Positions 17,792-26,405 of a stretch of 47,914 nucleotides of DNA are shown one piece after another. The position numbers and the translations under genes were made by a program. Location: contig NZ_WUEY01000034.1 in the NCBI RefSeq assembly GCF_010668395.1, positions 1-47,914 on the forward strand. Reading direction: 5' to 3'. Source of the stretch: Martinezella lusitana (lineage in GTDB: Bacteria; Pseudomonadota; Alphaproteobacteria; Rhizobiales; Rhizobiaceae). Position 1 is the stretch's first letter. Each line of letters opens with the position of its first letter. The notes under the pieces are model-generated. The model was not told the origin of the DNA, made no database searches, and worked only from the letters and a program-made list of their open reading frames with translations.

Positions 17792-18932
17792 GGCTGCGCC
17801 CCATTCATTGCGACAGCAAGTTCATCGATCATCGCTTCAATCTGCTCCTCGTCGATATTGAGCGTGATGGATAGCCGCAGCCGTGCCGTTCCCTCCGGCA
17901 CGGTCGGTGGACGGATTGCCCTGACGTCAAAACCTTCTCTGCGCATGTGTTCGGCAATCCGAAGCGCCCTGGCATTATCTCCGATCGTGACGGGCAGGAT
18001 GTGCGAGCCGCTCGAACGGATGCCGAGCCGCGCGGACGCTGTCTCGCTCGCAAAAGCAGTGAGCCTTCGCAGGCGTGCGCGTCGTTCTGGTTCGTCGGCG
18101 ATTATGCGCAGTGCCTCGCGCACTGCGGCGGCCATGAGCGGTGAGGGGGCAGTCGAATAAATGAAATTGCGGGCACGATTGACCATGTAGTCGGCAAACA
18201 CTCCGGGCAGCCCGACAAGCGCGCCAGAAACGCCCAGCGCCTTTCCGCAGGTGTGCAGCACCAAAACATTTGCGCGTCCTTCCAGGTCGGCGGCCAGGCC
18301 ACGGCCCTGAGGGCCCAACACTCCGGTCGCCTGCGCTTCATCGATGACAAGGAAGCCGTCATGCCGGCTGGCGAGATCAGCGAGAGCTGCAAGCGGCGCC
18401 CTGTCGCCATCCATGGAATAGAGGCTCTCCACCGCGATCCATGGGCGGCCATTACCGCCTTTGGCGCGCCAGAGACGGATCGCCCCGTCAAATGCGTCAG
18501 CCGCGTTATGGGATACGCTGATCGCCTCCGCCTTGCTGGCAGATATGCCGTCGTGAACGTTTGCATGGATCAATGCGTCATGGGCGATCAGGTCACCGCG
18601 CTGGGGCAGGGACGAAAAGAGCGCAACGTTGGCGGCAAATCCGCTGGAGAAGTAGATCGCCTTTTCCATACCGAAAAGGACGCGGCTTCGGCTTCAAGCA
18701 GCTCATGTTCGGCGTGATTGCCGCGAAGCAGACGTGATCCGCCCCCGCCGACCGGCACCCCCCTGTCGAGCGCAGATGTGAGGGCAGCTTTCATGCGGGG
18801 TGCTGTGGCCGGTGCCAGATAGTCGTTTGACGTGAAGTCGATGCCCTGCGGCAAGACGCGCTCGCGGATGCGCGACCGGGTGCGCAGGTCAGCCAGCGCT
18901 GCCTCATAGCGGGCGAGCGCCGGCGCCCTCAA
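17788..18932 (-). pseudogene. bioF: 8-amino-7-oxononanoate synthase, single frameshift
   Basis: BioF condenses pimeloyl-ACP/CoA with alanine to KAPA. The N-terminal part (IDFTSNDYLA and the GGSRLLRGNHAEHELLE region) starts at a TTG at 18932 that overlaps the bioB stop. The frame shifts at about 18674-18678. There the expected SFFGMEKAIYFSSGFAAN is split by what looks like loss of one T from a T-run. The rest is fully conserved in the next frame, including VIDEAQATGVLG, LHTCGKALGVSGA and the ending at 17788. Without the shift the protein would be about 380 residues, the normal BioF length. No other lesion is seen, so this is a young break or a sequencing error. Confidence 0.88.
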
Positions 18933-19906
18933 CGCGCTGGCTCCCGCTCGAGCGGCCTGAGGCCGAGCCGACGGAAGAGCGCGCCGTCATGATTCTCAGC
19001 AGGATTGTCCGCCGTCAGCAGTGTGTCGCCGACGAAGATTGAGTTGGCGCCGGCAAAAAAACAGAGTGCCTGCATCTCGTCGCTCATGTCGGTGCGGCCG
19101 GCGGAGAGGCGAACATGCGACTTCGGCATGAGAATGCGCGCCAGCGCGATCATGCGAACGAAGTCGATCGGCTCTGCATTCTCCAGTTTGGAGCCGGGGA
19201 TCGGGATCAGCATATTGATCGGAACGCTTTCGGGCGGTACCGGCAGATTGGCAAGCGTCACCAGCATCGAAATGCGATCCTCGACCGTTTCCCCCATGCC
19301 GAGAATGCCGCCGGCACAGACCTTGATGCCGGCGTCGCGGACATTGGCGAGCGTTTCCAGCCGATCCTCGAAGGTGCGGGTCGTAATGATCTCGGAATAG
19401 AAGCGTTCCGAGCTATCGATATTGTGGTTGTAGTAGTCGAGGCCCGCGGTGGCGAGCTTTGCGGATTGATCAGGCGTCAGCATGCCGAGCGTCATGCAAG
19501 TCTTCATGCCAAGCGCCCTCACGCCCTCGACCATGGCAACCAGTGCATCCATGTCGCGGTCCTTGGGGTTGCGCCAGGCGGCACCCATGCAATAGCGCGT
19601 TGCTCCACCATCCCTCGCCTTGCGCGCCTCGCCGAGCACGCGCTCGACCTCCATCAGCTTCGACGCCTTGAGGCCGGTCGGATAGTGGGCGGATTGGCTA
19701 CAATAACCGCAATCCTCCGCGCATCCGCCGGTTTTGATCGATAGCAAACGGCTCATCTGAATCGCGTTCGGATCGAAGTTCGCGCGGTGAATCTGCTGGG
19801 CACGGAAAAGCAGGTCGTTGAACGGCACACGATAGATCTCTTGCGCATCGGCAAGTGACGAGAAGCTCGGGGATTGAGCTTGGAGTAACGATTTGCTTTC
19901 TGACAC
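18929..19906 (-). CDS. bioB: Biotin synthase
   Basis: BioB is the radical-SAM enzyme that inserts sulfur into dethiobiotin to give biotin. The 325-residue frame is intact. It has the radical-SAM cluster motif GGCAEDCGYCSQSAHY, then YCMGAAWRNPKDRD and CMTLGMLTPDQS. The [2Fe-2S] cysteines and Arg region follow with YYNHNIDSSERFY, KVCAGGILGMGE and RLSAGRTDMSDE. The start is GTG at 19906, chosen because GAGGTGA lies about 6 nt upstream; the frame is open a further 46 codons but those do not match the family. It heads the bioBFDAZ operon. I found no BioR-type TTAT-NN-ATAA box in the upstream 190 bp. Confidence 0.96.
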   Translation of the reverse strand: MSESKSLLQAQSPSFSSLADAQEIYRVPFNDLLFRAQQIHRANFDPNAIQMSRLLSIKTGGCAEDCGYCSQSAHYPTGLKASKLMEVERVLGEARKARDGGATRYCMGAAWRNPKDRDMDALVAMVEGVRALGMKTCMTLGMLTPDQSAKLATAGLDYYNHNIDSSERFYSEIITTRTFEDRLETLANVRDAGIKVCAGGILGMGETVEDRISMLVTLANLPVPPESVPINMLIPIPGSKLENAEPIDFVRMIALARILMPKSHVRLSAGRTDMSDEMQALCFFAGANSIFVGDTLLTADNPAENHDGALFRRLGLRPLEREPAR

Positions 19907-20095
19907 CGAGATCACCTCGTCAAAGTCCAGCCCGCTGTGGCGCGGGGTTTCACCTGAATGTCGCAGCCTGTTGGACCGCGAGATCCTCTGCGCCGCCCGC
20001 GTCAGCCCCTTCGCATGCAGCATCTGAACGGGCGCTCCAGGCAATTGCGGAAACGCGCTGGCTTAGCGGACCGTGGCGCGCCTCAGCATTCGGGC

Positions 20096-20395
20096 TCATG
20101 CCGGGCCGCCGTCGAGCTTCCGCAAGGCAATGACCTCCGCGCTGTCAACCAGCGCCGGGATCTCAGCCAGTATCGCTTTGATATGCGGAGCCGCCGCATG
20201 CTTCTCCAAAAGTGCGCGGCTCTCCCATTCTTCGGTCCAGACGAAGCGACGAGGATTGTCGAGATCGCGATTGAGCTGATAGCTGATGCAGCCTTCCTCA
20301 GTCAGCGTCGTGGCGATCACCGACCGGAAAAGAGCCTCGAGCTTGTCTTCCGCTCCAGGTTTGGTGACAAAGATTGCAACGGCAGGCGTCGTCAT
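20096..20395 (-). CDS. Antibiotic biosynthesis monooxygenase (ABM) domain protein
   Basis: This is a 99-residue single-domain protein of the dimeric alpha+beta barrel ABM family (YgiN-like). It runs from AVAIFVTKPGAEDKLEALF through TTLTEEGCISYQLNRDLDNP to FVWTEEWESRALLEKHAAAPHIKA, a typical ABM profile. Members are cofactor-free quinol oxygenases or quinone-related enzymes, but many have unknown substrates. ATG 20395 is preferred because AAGGAA lies 7 nt upstream; an ATG five codons earlier is also in frame. It is the last of a leftward series starting near 25539, and lies about 190 bp upstream of bioB on the same strand. Confidence 0.88.
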   Translation of the reverse strand: MTTPAVAIFVTKPGAEDKLEALFRSVIATTLTEEGCISYQLNRDLDNPRRFVWTEEWESRALLEKHAAAPHIKAILAEIPALVDSAEVIALRKLDGGPA

Positions 20396-20445
20396 TGGCA
20401 GTTCCTTCATGCGGTGGAGTCAGCGGCTTAGCATTTCAAGGCGTG

Positions 20446-21084
20446 TCAGGATCGGGCGTAGGTTCCCTCGTATCGGCCTTCACGGATCGTCTTTATCATT
20501 TGCTCTTCGCGCGCTATCTGGGCCTGTACGGATGCCAGGAGTGTCGCAGCGTTGTCTGCCGGGAACGAAACCAGGCCGTCCTCGTCGCCGACAACGATAT
20601 CGCCGGGCGAAATCACACAGCCGCCGATCGATACAGGGACGTTGATTTCGCCGGGACCGTTCTTATAGGGACCGCGATGTGTGACGGCGCGTGCGTAGCA
20701 GGGGAAATTGGATGTGGCGAAAGCAGCGACATCCCGGATTGCGCCATCAATGACGAACCCCTCTGCCTTACGCCACTCGGCGATCTCCTTCATGATCTCG
20801 CCGACAAGCGCACGTGTCTCGTCGCCACCGCCATCCACCACAATGACATCGCCTGGCCCAACCAGCTCGAGCGCCTGATGGATCGCGAGATTGTCGCCCG
20901 GTCGCGTGCGGACGGTAAATGCCGTGCCAACAAGCTTGGCGCCGCGATGAAACGCCCGCAACCCGACCGAGCCGGGCAGTCGGCCGAGATTATCGGAAAT
21001 CACGGCGGTGGGTGCGTTTCGGAAGCCTTCGATCAAATCTGCCGGGGGCTTGGGTACGGATGCCGCGGCAATGGTGACATTCAT
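20446..21084 (-). CDS. RraA-family protein / 4-hydroxy-4-methyl-2-oxoglutarate aldolase-like
   Basis: This 212-residue protein belongs to the RraA/HMG aldolase family. Metal-dependent members cleave 4-hydroxy-4-methyl-2-oxoglutarate or 4-carboxy-4-hydroxy-2-oxoadipate, or decarboxylate oxaloacetate, at the end of aromatic ring-cleavage pathways; others bind RNase E. The family pattern is visible as AVISDNLGRLPG, GTAFTVRTRPGDNLAIHQAL, GDVIVVDGGGDETRALVGEIM and the RD motif VIDGAIRDVAAF. The start at 21084 has GGAGGATC 8 nt upstream. Its place near flavin-dependent oxygenases and an MDR oxidoreductase favours a catabolic enzyme role over RNase E inhibition (inference). Confidence 0.87.
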   Translation of the reverse strand: MNVTIAAASVPKPPADLIEGFRNAPTAVISDNLGRLPGSVGLRAFHRGAKLVGTAFTVRTRPGDNLAIHQALELVGPGDVIVVDGGGDETRALVGEIMKEIAEWRKAEGFVIDGAIRDVAAFATSNFPCYARAVTHRGPYKNGPGEINVPVSIGGCVISPGDIVVGDEDGLVSFPADNAATLLASVQAQIAREEQMIKTIREGRYEGTYARS

Positions 21085-21244
21085 GGAATCAGATCCTCCA
21101 ATTTTGGCGGACGCGCTGCCCGTGGTCGCCGGGCAGCCGCAAAGCATGCCGGCCTCGAACACGCGGCCGACGCATCGTTAAGGTTCGAACCGTCCGGCCG
21201 GATTTTCGATGGATGCGACCGGACCGGTAAGATCGGACGAGGGC

Positions 21245-22258
21245 CTACCAACCCTCGAGGACGATCTTGCCGCGCGACTTGCCGCTCTCCAGCAACGCAT
21301 GTGCGCGCTTGAGGTTGTCGGCGTTGATGACCCCGAAGGTCTGGTCGAGCGTGGTGCGCAAGATGCCCTTGTCGATGAGATCGGAGACCTCGTTCAACAG
21401 CTGGCCCTGGGCGCCCATGTCCGCGGTCTGGAATGTCGATCGGGTGAACATCAGCTCCCAGTGGATCGACACGGCCTTGGCTTTGAACACACCGATATTG
21501 AATTCGGCGGGATCGTCGATGAGCCCGAACCGGCCCTGCGGTGCGATGAGCTCGGCAACATCCTTGTAGTGCTGATCGGTGAACGTCAGGCTGGCGACGA
21601 AAGCAACCGGATCTCGGTTCAGGGCGGCGATCTGCCCCTTCAGTGGCTGTGAATGATCGATGACCGCATGCGCGCCGAGATCGAGGCACCACGCCTGCGA
21701 TTCAGGACGCGTCGCAGTCGCAATCACCGTCAATCCTGTCAGATTGCGTGCAAGCTGGATGAGGATCGAACCAACACCACCGGCTCCTCCGATCACCAGT
21801 AGTGTGCGTGGATCAGCGCTCTGGCCGCGCGTAGCGCCCAACCGGTCAAACAGCAGCTCCCAGGCCGTGATCGCGGTCAGAGGCAGAGCGGCAGCCTCGG
21901 CAAAGGAAAGAGTTTCCGGCTTTTTGCCGACGATGCGCTCATCGACGAGGTGGAACTCGGCATTGGTCCCCTGGCGCTGGTTTGAGCCGGCGTAGAACAC
22001 CGCGTCGCCCGGTTTGAACAGCATTGCGTCCGGACCGACCGCATCGACGATGCCTGCTGCGTCAAACCCGAGAACCTTATAGTCACCTTCAACGGGTTCG
22101 GCACGCTTGCGGATCTTATAGTCAACGGGATTGACCGAAACCGCCTTGACGGCAACCCTGATGTCGCGGCCCGATGGTTCGGGTTTGACGGCGTCAAAAT
22201 CAACGAGTGACTGTGCATCCTCGATTGGAAGCGACTTCTGATACCCAACGGCTTTCAT
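21245..22258 (-). CDS. Zinc-type alcohol dehydrogenase-like / quinone oxidoreductase (MDR family)
   Basis: This is a 337-residue medium-chain dehydrogenase/reductase. The GroES-like N-terminal half contains VSVNPVDYKIRKR and VLGFDAAGIVDAVG. The Rossmann half has VIGGAGGVGSILIQLAR for NADPH. Catalytic and structural zinc ligands are not evident, placing it with quinone oxidoreductase/ZADH-type enoyl reductases that act on enones or quinones. The leftward orientation and 161-bp gap to the RraA-type gene and 151-bp gap to the M24 gene leave it unclear whether they share a transcript. The start at 22258 gives a normal family N-terminus (MKAVGYQKSLP). The substrate is unknown. Confidence 0.9.
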   Translation of the reverse strand: MKAVGYQKSLPIEDAQSLVDFDAVKPEPSGRDIRVAVKAVSVNPVDYKIRKRAEPVEGDYKVLGFDAAGIVDAVGPDAMLFKPGDAVFYAGSNQRQGTNAEFHLVDERIVGKKPETLSFAEAAALPLTAITAWELLFDRLGATRGQSADPRTLLVIGGAGGVGSILIQLARNLTGLTVIATATRPESQAWCLDLGAHAVIDHSQPLKGQIAALNRDPVAFVASLTFTDQHYKDVAELIAPQGRFGLIDDPAEFNIGVFKAKAVSIHWELMFTRSTFQTADMGAQGQLLNEVSDLIDKGILRTTLDQTFGVINADNLKRAHALLESGKSRGKIVLEGW

Positions 22259-22409
22259 GAGATGTCTCCGTAAGTGCGGCGGTGTCCCGCCCTGTCATTG
22301 CCGAGCTGAGCCGAACCGGACCGACCGCGTCGCATCCCGTTGTCTCGCCAAATGTTGAGAAAGCTTCGAGCGGCGGGCCAGGACGCGCAGGGCCGCCGCA
22401 ACGCCGCGA

Positions 22410-23600
22410 CTAGACCCCGCCGTAGACCCCGGCGCGGTTCCAACCGCGAAACTCGTCGCCGAACCCTTCCGATCCGGAAGCCGTAACGACAACGGTGTCC
22501 TCGAGCTTGATGTATCCTCTGGTCGGGTGCTTGATTGCGGTTTCGATGGAAATGACCATCCCCGCCTCCAGCGCACGATCCTCGTCATAACCCTGGTAAG
22601 GCACGGGCCCGACACTTGTCAGGCGCGGGCCTTCATGGCTGACAAGTCCCATGCCGTGCGCAAGGAACTCCATGTACGGCTTGTGGGGAGACTGATCGAT
22701 GATCGCGTCTGCGATGGTGAAGATGTCGCCGCCGCGTGCGCCAGCCTTGACGGGCTTGCGCGCCTCTGACTGGATGTGCGTGATCAGGCCGAGCAGGTCC
22801 TCCAGTTCGGCATCGGGCTCTCCAAGGATCCCCATGCGGCACAGGTCGCCGATATAGCCGTGAAAATTGCCGGCCGAATCCAGCGAAATGACATCACCGG
22901 CCTGTAGCTTCTGCTCCGAGGGCGATCGGTTGAGATCGCGCCCTGCCGTGATCAGGCAATATTCGAATTTGAGGTCGCGATTGACTTCCTCGCGCCTGAG
23001 CTTTGCCACGAGGTCGTTCTTGGTCATGCCCGGGAGGCAATAGTCAAATGTCGCCGCCATGGATTGCACGACCCTCTCGGAGGCTTCCCGCAGCAGGGTA
23101 AGCTCGTCTGGCGTCTTGATCAGGCGCAACCTCTCCAGGACGAAAGCTGCATCGGCGATCCGGTAACCATTGTCGTGCAGCAGCTGCCCTCCATCCATCG
23201 GGACGAAGGCTTTTTCCACGCCGATGGTTGACGAGGAGGCACCGATCTTCCTGATATGCTCGACAGCGAGCTGGATGGCGTCGGTGCTGCTCCACGTTCC
23301 CGTTTCAACGACCGGGGGCCAGAATTTGCCAAGCTGGCGTTCGAAGATCTCAAGCGCTGCGCCGAAATAGGCCGTATTGTCGGGCTTTCCCTTCTGGTAG
23401 ACGACGACGGGCAGATAGCGGTTCAGCGCGACCGCATCCATGTAGTCGAAGAAGAAGAAACGATAACCGCCGAGCAGATATTGAACATTGTGCTTGGACG
23501 TGGCGATCAAGATGTCGATACCCGCCTCATCCATGAGGCGGTCAAGCCGCGCCTGGTCGAAGGGCAATGATCGATAGCTTGAGGATTGCGAAACACTCAC
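22410..23600 (-). CDS. M24 family metallopeptidase (Xaa-Pro dipeptidase/creatinase-like)
   Basis: This ~396-residue protein has the creatinase N-terminal domain followed by the pita-bread M24 domain. All five metal ligands can be placed: two Asp in SLDSAGNFHGYIGDLCRM, His in EFLAHGMGLVSHEGP, Glu in ISIETAI and Glu in IKLEDTV. Members hydrolyse Xaa-Pro dipeptides or C-N bonds in creatine-like molecules; the substrate here is open. The start is set at GTG 23600 (MSVSQSSSYRSLPF) because AGGGAA lies 7 nt upstream; a 26-residue extension is in frame but unlike the family. It lies between the flavin reductase and MDR genes on the same strand, so a role in the same catabolic route is plausible. Confidence 0.9.
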   Translation of the reverse strand: MSVSQSSSYRSLPFDQARLDRLMDEAGIDILIATSKHNVQYLLGGYRFFFFDYMDAVALNRYLPVVVYQKGKPDNTAYFGAALEIFERQLGKFWPPVVETGTWSSTDAIQLAVEHIRKIGASSSTIGVEKAFVPMDGGQLLHDNGYRIADAAFVLERLRLIKTPDELTLLREASERVVQSMAATFDYCLPGMTKNDLVAKLRREEVNRDLKFEYCLITAGRDLNRSPSEQKLQAGDVISLDSAGNFHGYIGDLCRMGILGEPDAELEDLLGLITHIQSEARKPVKAGARGGDIFTIADAIIDQSPHKPYMEFLAHGMGLVSHEGPRLTSVGPVPYQGYDEDRALEAGMVISIETAIKHPTRGYIKLEDTVVVTASGSEGFGDEFRGWNRAGVYGGV

Positions 23601-23723
23601 TGACAAGTTCCCTGTTGTTGTTGGCACGTTGGGGCCATGTTGGCAAAGATCGGCCTCTCCAAGGCCGGAACTCCGCATCGAAATGATGAACCGGATGGAC
23701 GCGGACGACAGCGCTCGACAATT

Positions 23724-24260
23724 TCAGCCGGAGCTGATTAGCGGCGACGGAATCCCGTAGGAGCGAGACCAGTACACAAGCGGCTGTTCAGCGCCCGATA
23801 CGATGTCCTCAACGCGTCCGATCAGGAGCACGTGCGAGGCAATGGTGCGCGCCTCGACCAGTTCACAGTCGAAGGCAGCCACGGCTCCTTCGAGGTAACG
23901 ATGCAGTTCGCCCGGGCCACCTGCCCAGCGTGCGGCGGTCAGATCATAGGGTTGGCCGGTGCGCGGGCGGCCGGAAAAGCGTTCGGAATGCTCCACTTGT
24001 TCGGCAGACAGCACGTTGATGGCGAACCGACGGTGCGAGGCGACGGCCTTGCAGAGCGGGTTGCTGGATTTGACGGCCACCAGGACCATTGGCGGATCGG
24101 CCGAGACCGAAATGAAAGTTCCGACGGTCAACGCGACCCGCTCGTCCGGGGCGCCGGCCACGACCACCGCCACACTGAGCGGCACCCGGCTCATCGCCGA
24201 CACGAATTGATCGCGCAAAATATTCGAACTGCTGGTAATCGATGGTGCAGAGGTTGTCAT
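23724..24260 (-). CDS. Flavin reductase (FMN-binding), partner of two-component monooxygenase
   Basis: This ~178-residue protein has the split-barrel flavin reductase fold (HpaC/HsaB-like), which supplies reduced FMN/FAD from NAD(P)H to a separate oxygenase. Family features include MSRVPLSVAVVVAGAPDERVALTVGTFISVSADPP, then KSSNPLCKAV, RFAINVLSAEQVEHSERFSG and the C-terminal HVLLIGRVEDI. It is 64 bp downstream of an oxygenase gene of the matching type on the same strand, so the pair very likely forms a two-component flavin-dependent monooxygenase. ATG 24260 is preferred over upstream in-frame starts, which would add a low-complexity basic stretch unlike the family. Confidence 0.92.
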   Translation of the reverse strand: MTTSAPSITSSSNILRDQFVSAMSRVPLSVAVVVAGAPDERVALTVGTFISVSADPPMVLVAVKSSNPLCKAVASHRRFAINVLSAEQVEHSERFSGRPRTGQPYDLTAARWAGGPGELHRYLEGAVAAFDCELVEARTIASHVLLIGRVEDIVSGAEQPLVYWSRSYGIPSPLISSG

Positions 24261-24324
24261 GGCACATGAGACCTTCAATCTGGGTTTCAGACGGCGCCGC
24301 TTCCGCGGCGCTGCGGACGGGTCA

Positions 24325-25539
24325 CTAGAGCGTCGGATTGTCGAGCGGCAGACCGAGAGCGGTGCGGCCATGCGATATCGCGCTGACGTCCCAATTTTGG
24401 GTAATGTGGCGGTTTGCTGCGCTCATGTCGGCGAAATAACGCGATAGCGGATTGCGCTCGTAGATCGCTCCGCCACCAGCCGCATCCCACACAACATTCA
24501 CCGCACGGGTCGCGAGCTGGCCGGCAAAGGTTGCCTCGGCCCGGCAGCGCGCACGCTCCTCGTCGGTCGGCAAACGATCGGATTCGAGGATTTTCGTCAT
24601 TTCTTGGCACGCACCATAGATCAGCAGGCGTGCGGCCCTCAGACATGACAGCGCCTCGGCCACCTTAACCTGCTGGGTGCTGAAATCGCTGACGGCTTTG
24701 GCCGAAACGCGAGAGACCCTCGTGCGCGCCTGTTCGAGATAGATGTTGACTGCGCCCTCGGCGATACCGAGCGCGGTACCGCCGATATAGACGCCGAACA
24801 TGCAGTAGAGCGGTGCGCGCATGTTGATCGCCTCGCCGTCAAAGAGCGGCTTTCGCGCCCGCATCGTATCGACAGTTGTCGTGCGATGTTCGGGGACGAA
24901 AACCTCCTCGAGCGTCACATCGTGGCTGGCCGATCCTTTCAGGCCGATGGCATACCATGTGTCGAGGATTTGATAGTCGCTCTTCGGCACCAGGAAGTGC
25001 CGGTCTTCCTCTTCGCCGTTCGGGCCAGGCGTGAAAGCCGTGAAGATTGCCCAGTCCGCGAGGCTGACTCCGCTCACGAAGGGCCAGCGACCCGAAAGGA
25101 TATATCCGCCGTCCACGCGGCGCGCCTTGCCAAGATTGGGGATGAGGATGCCGGACAGGAGGGCTGCTGGGTCTTCTCTCCAAACGTCTTCCTGGGCCTG
25201 CTCGGGCCAGCGGCACATCATCGAATTGTGGGAAATGTTCTGAACGATCGCCCAGGCGGTCGATCCGCAGGCCTGGCCGAGTGGTCGCATCACATCGACT
25301 GCGGCGCTGAATGGCGCATCGGCACCGCCGAAGCGGGCAGGCTGAAACAACCTATGGATGCCGGTTCGCCTGATGTCGAGGCGCGTTGCTTCCGGCGGCT
25401 GGCGAAGCGTCTGGGTCTCGGCACTCCGTTCGCGAAGGGCAGGAGCGAGTTCCTCGGATCGCTTGATAAGTTCATCGGGCGTCCCAGCGCGCTCGATGGC
25501 CGGCAGGTCGTCTCTCTTCAGTGCAGTGGGGTTACTCAC
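24325..25539 (-). CDS. Flavin-dependent monooxygenase, acyl-CoA dehydrogenase fold (copy 1)
   Basis: This 404-residue protein belongs to group D flavin monooxygenases (HpaB/HsaA/DszC/IacA-like) rather than true acyl-CoA dehydrogenases. It has the N-terminal LFQPARFGGADAPF segment, the ACGSTAWAIVQNISHN stretch, the flavin-site SGRWPFVSGVSLADWAI and the GLKGSASHDVTLEEVFVPEH motif. The catalytic Glu base of acyl-CoA dehydrogenases is not recognisable. It would oxygenate a substrate with FMNH2 from the reductase encoded next to it. The start is GTG at 25539 with GGGAG 7 nt upstream. A paralogue lies at 26406 on the other side of the TetR gene. A 16-bp element shared with the ABC transporter operon lies 21 bp upstream. 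Confidence 0.88.
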   Translation of the reverse strand: MSNPTALKRDDLPAIERAGTPDELIKRSEELAPALRERSAETQTLRQPPEATRLDIRRTGIHRLFQPARFGGADAPFSAAVDVMRPLGQACGSTAWAIVQNISHNSMMCRWPEQAQEDVWREDPAALLSGILIPNLGKARRVDGGYILSGRWPFVSGVSLADWAIFTAFTPGPNGEEEDRHFLVPKSDYQILDTWYAIGLKGSASHDVTLEEVFVPEHRTTTVDTMRARKPLFDGEAINMRAPLYCMFGVYIGGTALGIAEGAVNIYLEQARTRVSRVSAKAVSDFSTQQVKVAEALSCLRAARLLIYGACQEMTKILESDRLPTDEERARCRAEATFAGQLATRAVNVVWDAAGGGAIYERNPLSRYFADMSAANRHITQNWDVSAISHGRTALGLPLDNPTL

Positions 25540-25560
25540 ATTAATGCTCCCGTTTGATGC

Positions 25561-25576
25561 GATTTTTATAGAACAT
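25561..25576 (-). promoter_or_regulatory. Shared 16-bp element upstream of oxygenase copy 1
   Basis: Read in gene direction this is ATGTTCTATAAAAATC. It matches 27719-27734 (upstream of the ABC transporter operon) at 15 of 16 positions. It overlaps a perfect AACATATGTT palindrome at 25572-25581 and includes a TATAAA-like -10 word. It lies 21 bp before the oxygenase start, in the gap shared with the TetR gene, so it may be an operator over a promoter. Confidence 0.55.
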
Positions 25577-25706
25577 ATGTTATATTAAAAATCAACGCAA
25601 GCCCCTCAAGGTGCCGGAGAACGGTTCAAAACGCCGAATATAACGCTGTTGCAGGTGAAGTTTGTTGCTGATAAACTAGAATAAACGTTCGAAAAGGGTG
25701 AAAAAT

Positions 25707-26348
25707 ATGCCGAAACTCGGGATGGAAGCGATCCGTCGAAGGCAAGTGATGGATGCCGTCATCCACATTTTGTCGACCAATGGCTGGCGCGACCTGACAA
25801 TCCGGGAGGTCAGCGACGTCGCTGGGATTTCGTCTGGCGTCATTACCCATTATTTCAGCAACAAGCGTGCGCTGACATTGGATGCGATCAATGATGCGAC
25901 GCTGCAGTTCGTCAAAGCGCTGAGCAAATTCGAACATCGTCGCAGTGATGCGGCAGATCGGCTCGTCGCGCTTGTGGACTATGTTAGTCAGCCGTCTCCC
26001 GCGGGCATTCCCGAATGGCGATTCTGGCTGAGCCTTTTCGGGCGGATGCCCTTCGACAAGGTCCTGCAGGCCGAGGTGCAAAAGGTGCACCGGCTCTATG
26101 GCGAGATCATCGTGCGGCTGATCGAAGCCGGGGTGGAGGAGCGCAGCTTTCGCCCGACGCGCGCGCCTGACGATATCGCGGTGACGTTTATCAGCACGTC
26201 GTTTGGGCTTTGCACGCTGATGGTCGCCGATCCGCAAGACATGCCGCCGGCTCGTTGCCGGCGGATGTTGCTCGATGTTCTGGGCCAGGATCTCGGCGTT
26301 GCCCTGGAGGCGGCGCCATCGGCCAAGGGGCTACGGGTCCGTGAATGA
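25707..26348 (+). CDS. TetR/AcrR family transcriptional regulator
   Basis: This 213-residue regulator has an N-terminal TetR HTH (VMDAVIHILSTNGWRDLTIREVSDVAGISSGVITHYFSNK, residues ~12-51) and a BetI-like C-terminal ligand-binding domain (RLVALVDYVSQPSPAG, then EWRFWLSLFGRMPFDK). It is flanked by two paralogous oxygenase genes, divergent from the left one and 57 bp upstream of the right one. It is therefore the obvious candidate regulator of both and perhaps of the ABC transporter. ATG 25707 is chosen because AGGGTG lies ~7 nt upstream; a GTG three codons earlier is possible. Confidence 0.92.
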   Translation: MPKLGMEAIRRRQVMDAVIHILSTNGWRDLTIREVSDVAGISSGVITHYFSNKRALTLDAINDATLQFVKALSKFEHRRSDAADRLVALVDYVSQPSPAGIPEWRFWLSLFGRMPFDKVLQAEVQKVHRLYGEIIVRLIEAGVEERSFRPTRAPDDIAVTFISTSFGLCTLMVADPQDMPPARCRRMLLDVLGQDLGVALEAAPSAKGLRVRE

Positions 26349-26405
26349 CGCGCGGGCGAGGCATGGCGAGCGCATGCCTAACCCGTCATCCCAAGGAGCA
26401 TCTAT

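Noticed and set aside
724..18932. All frameshifts (SCO gene, panB twice, bioF) as sequencing errors
   Set aside because: Single-base losses could be read errors, but they cluster in the SCO, pan and bio genes, which also carry two nonsense codons and a large deletion, while over 30 kb of long genes nearby have none. It remains possible for the SCO and bioF shifts individually.
19907..20095. BioR-type operator (TTAT-NN-ATAA palindrome) upstream of bioB
   Set aside because: I searched the gap by eye and found no matching palindrome.
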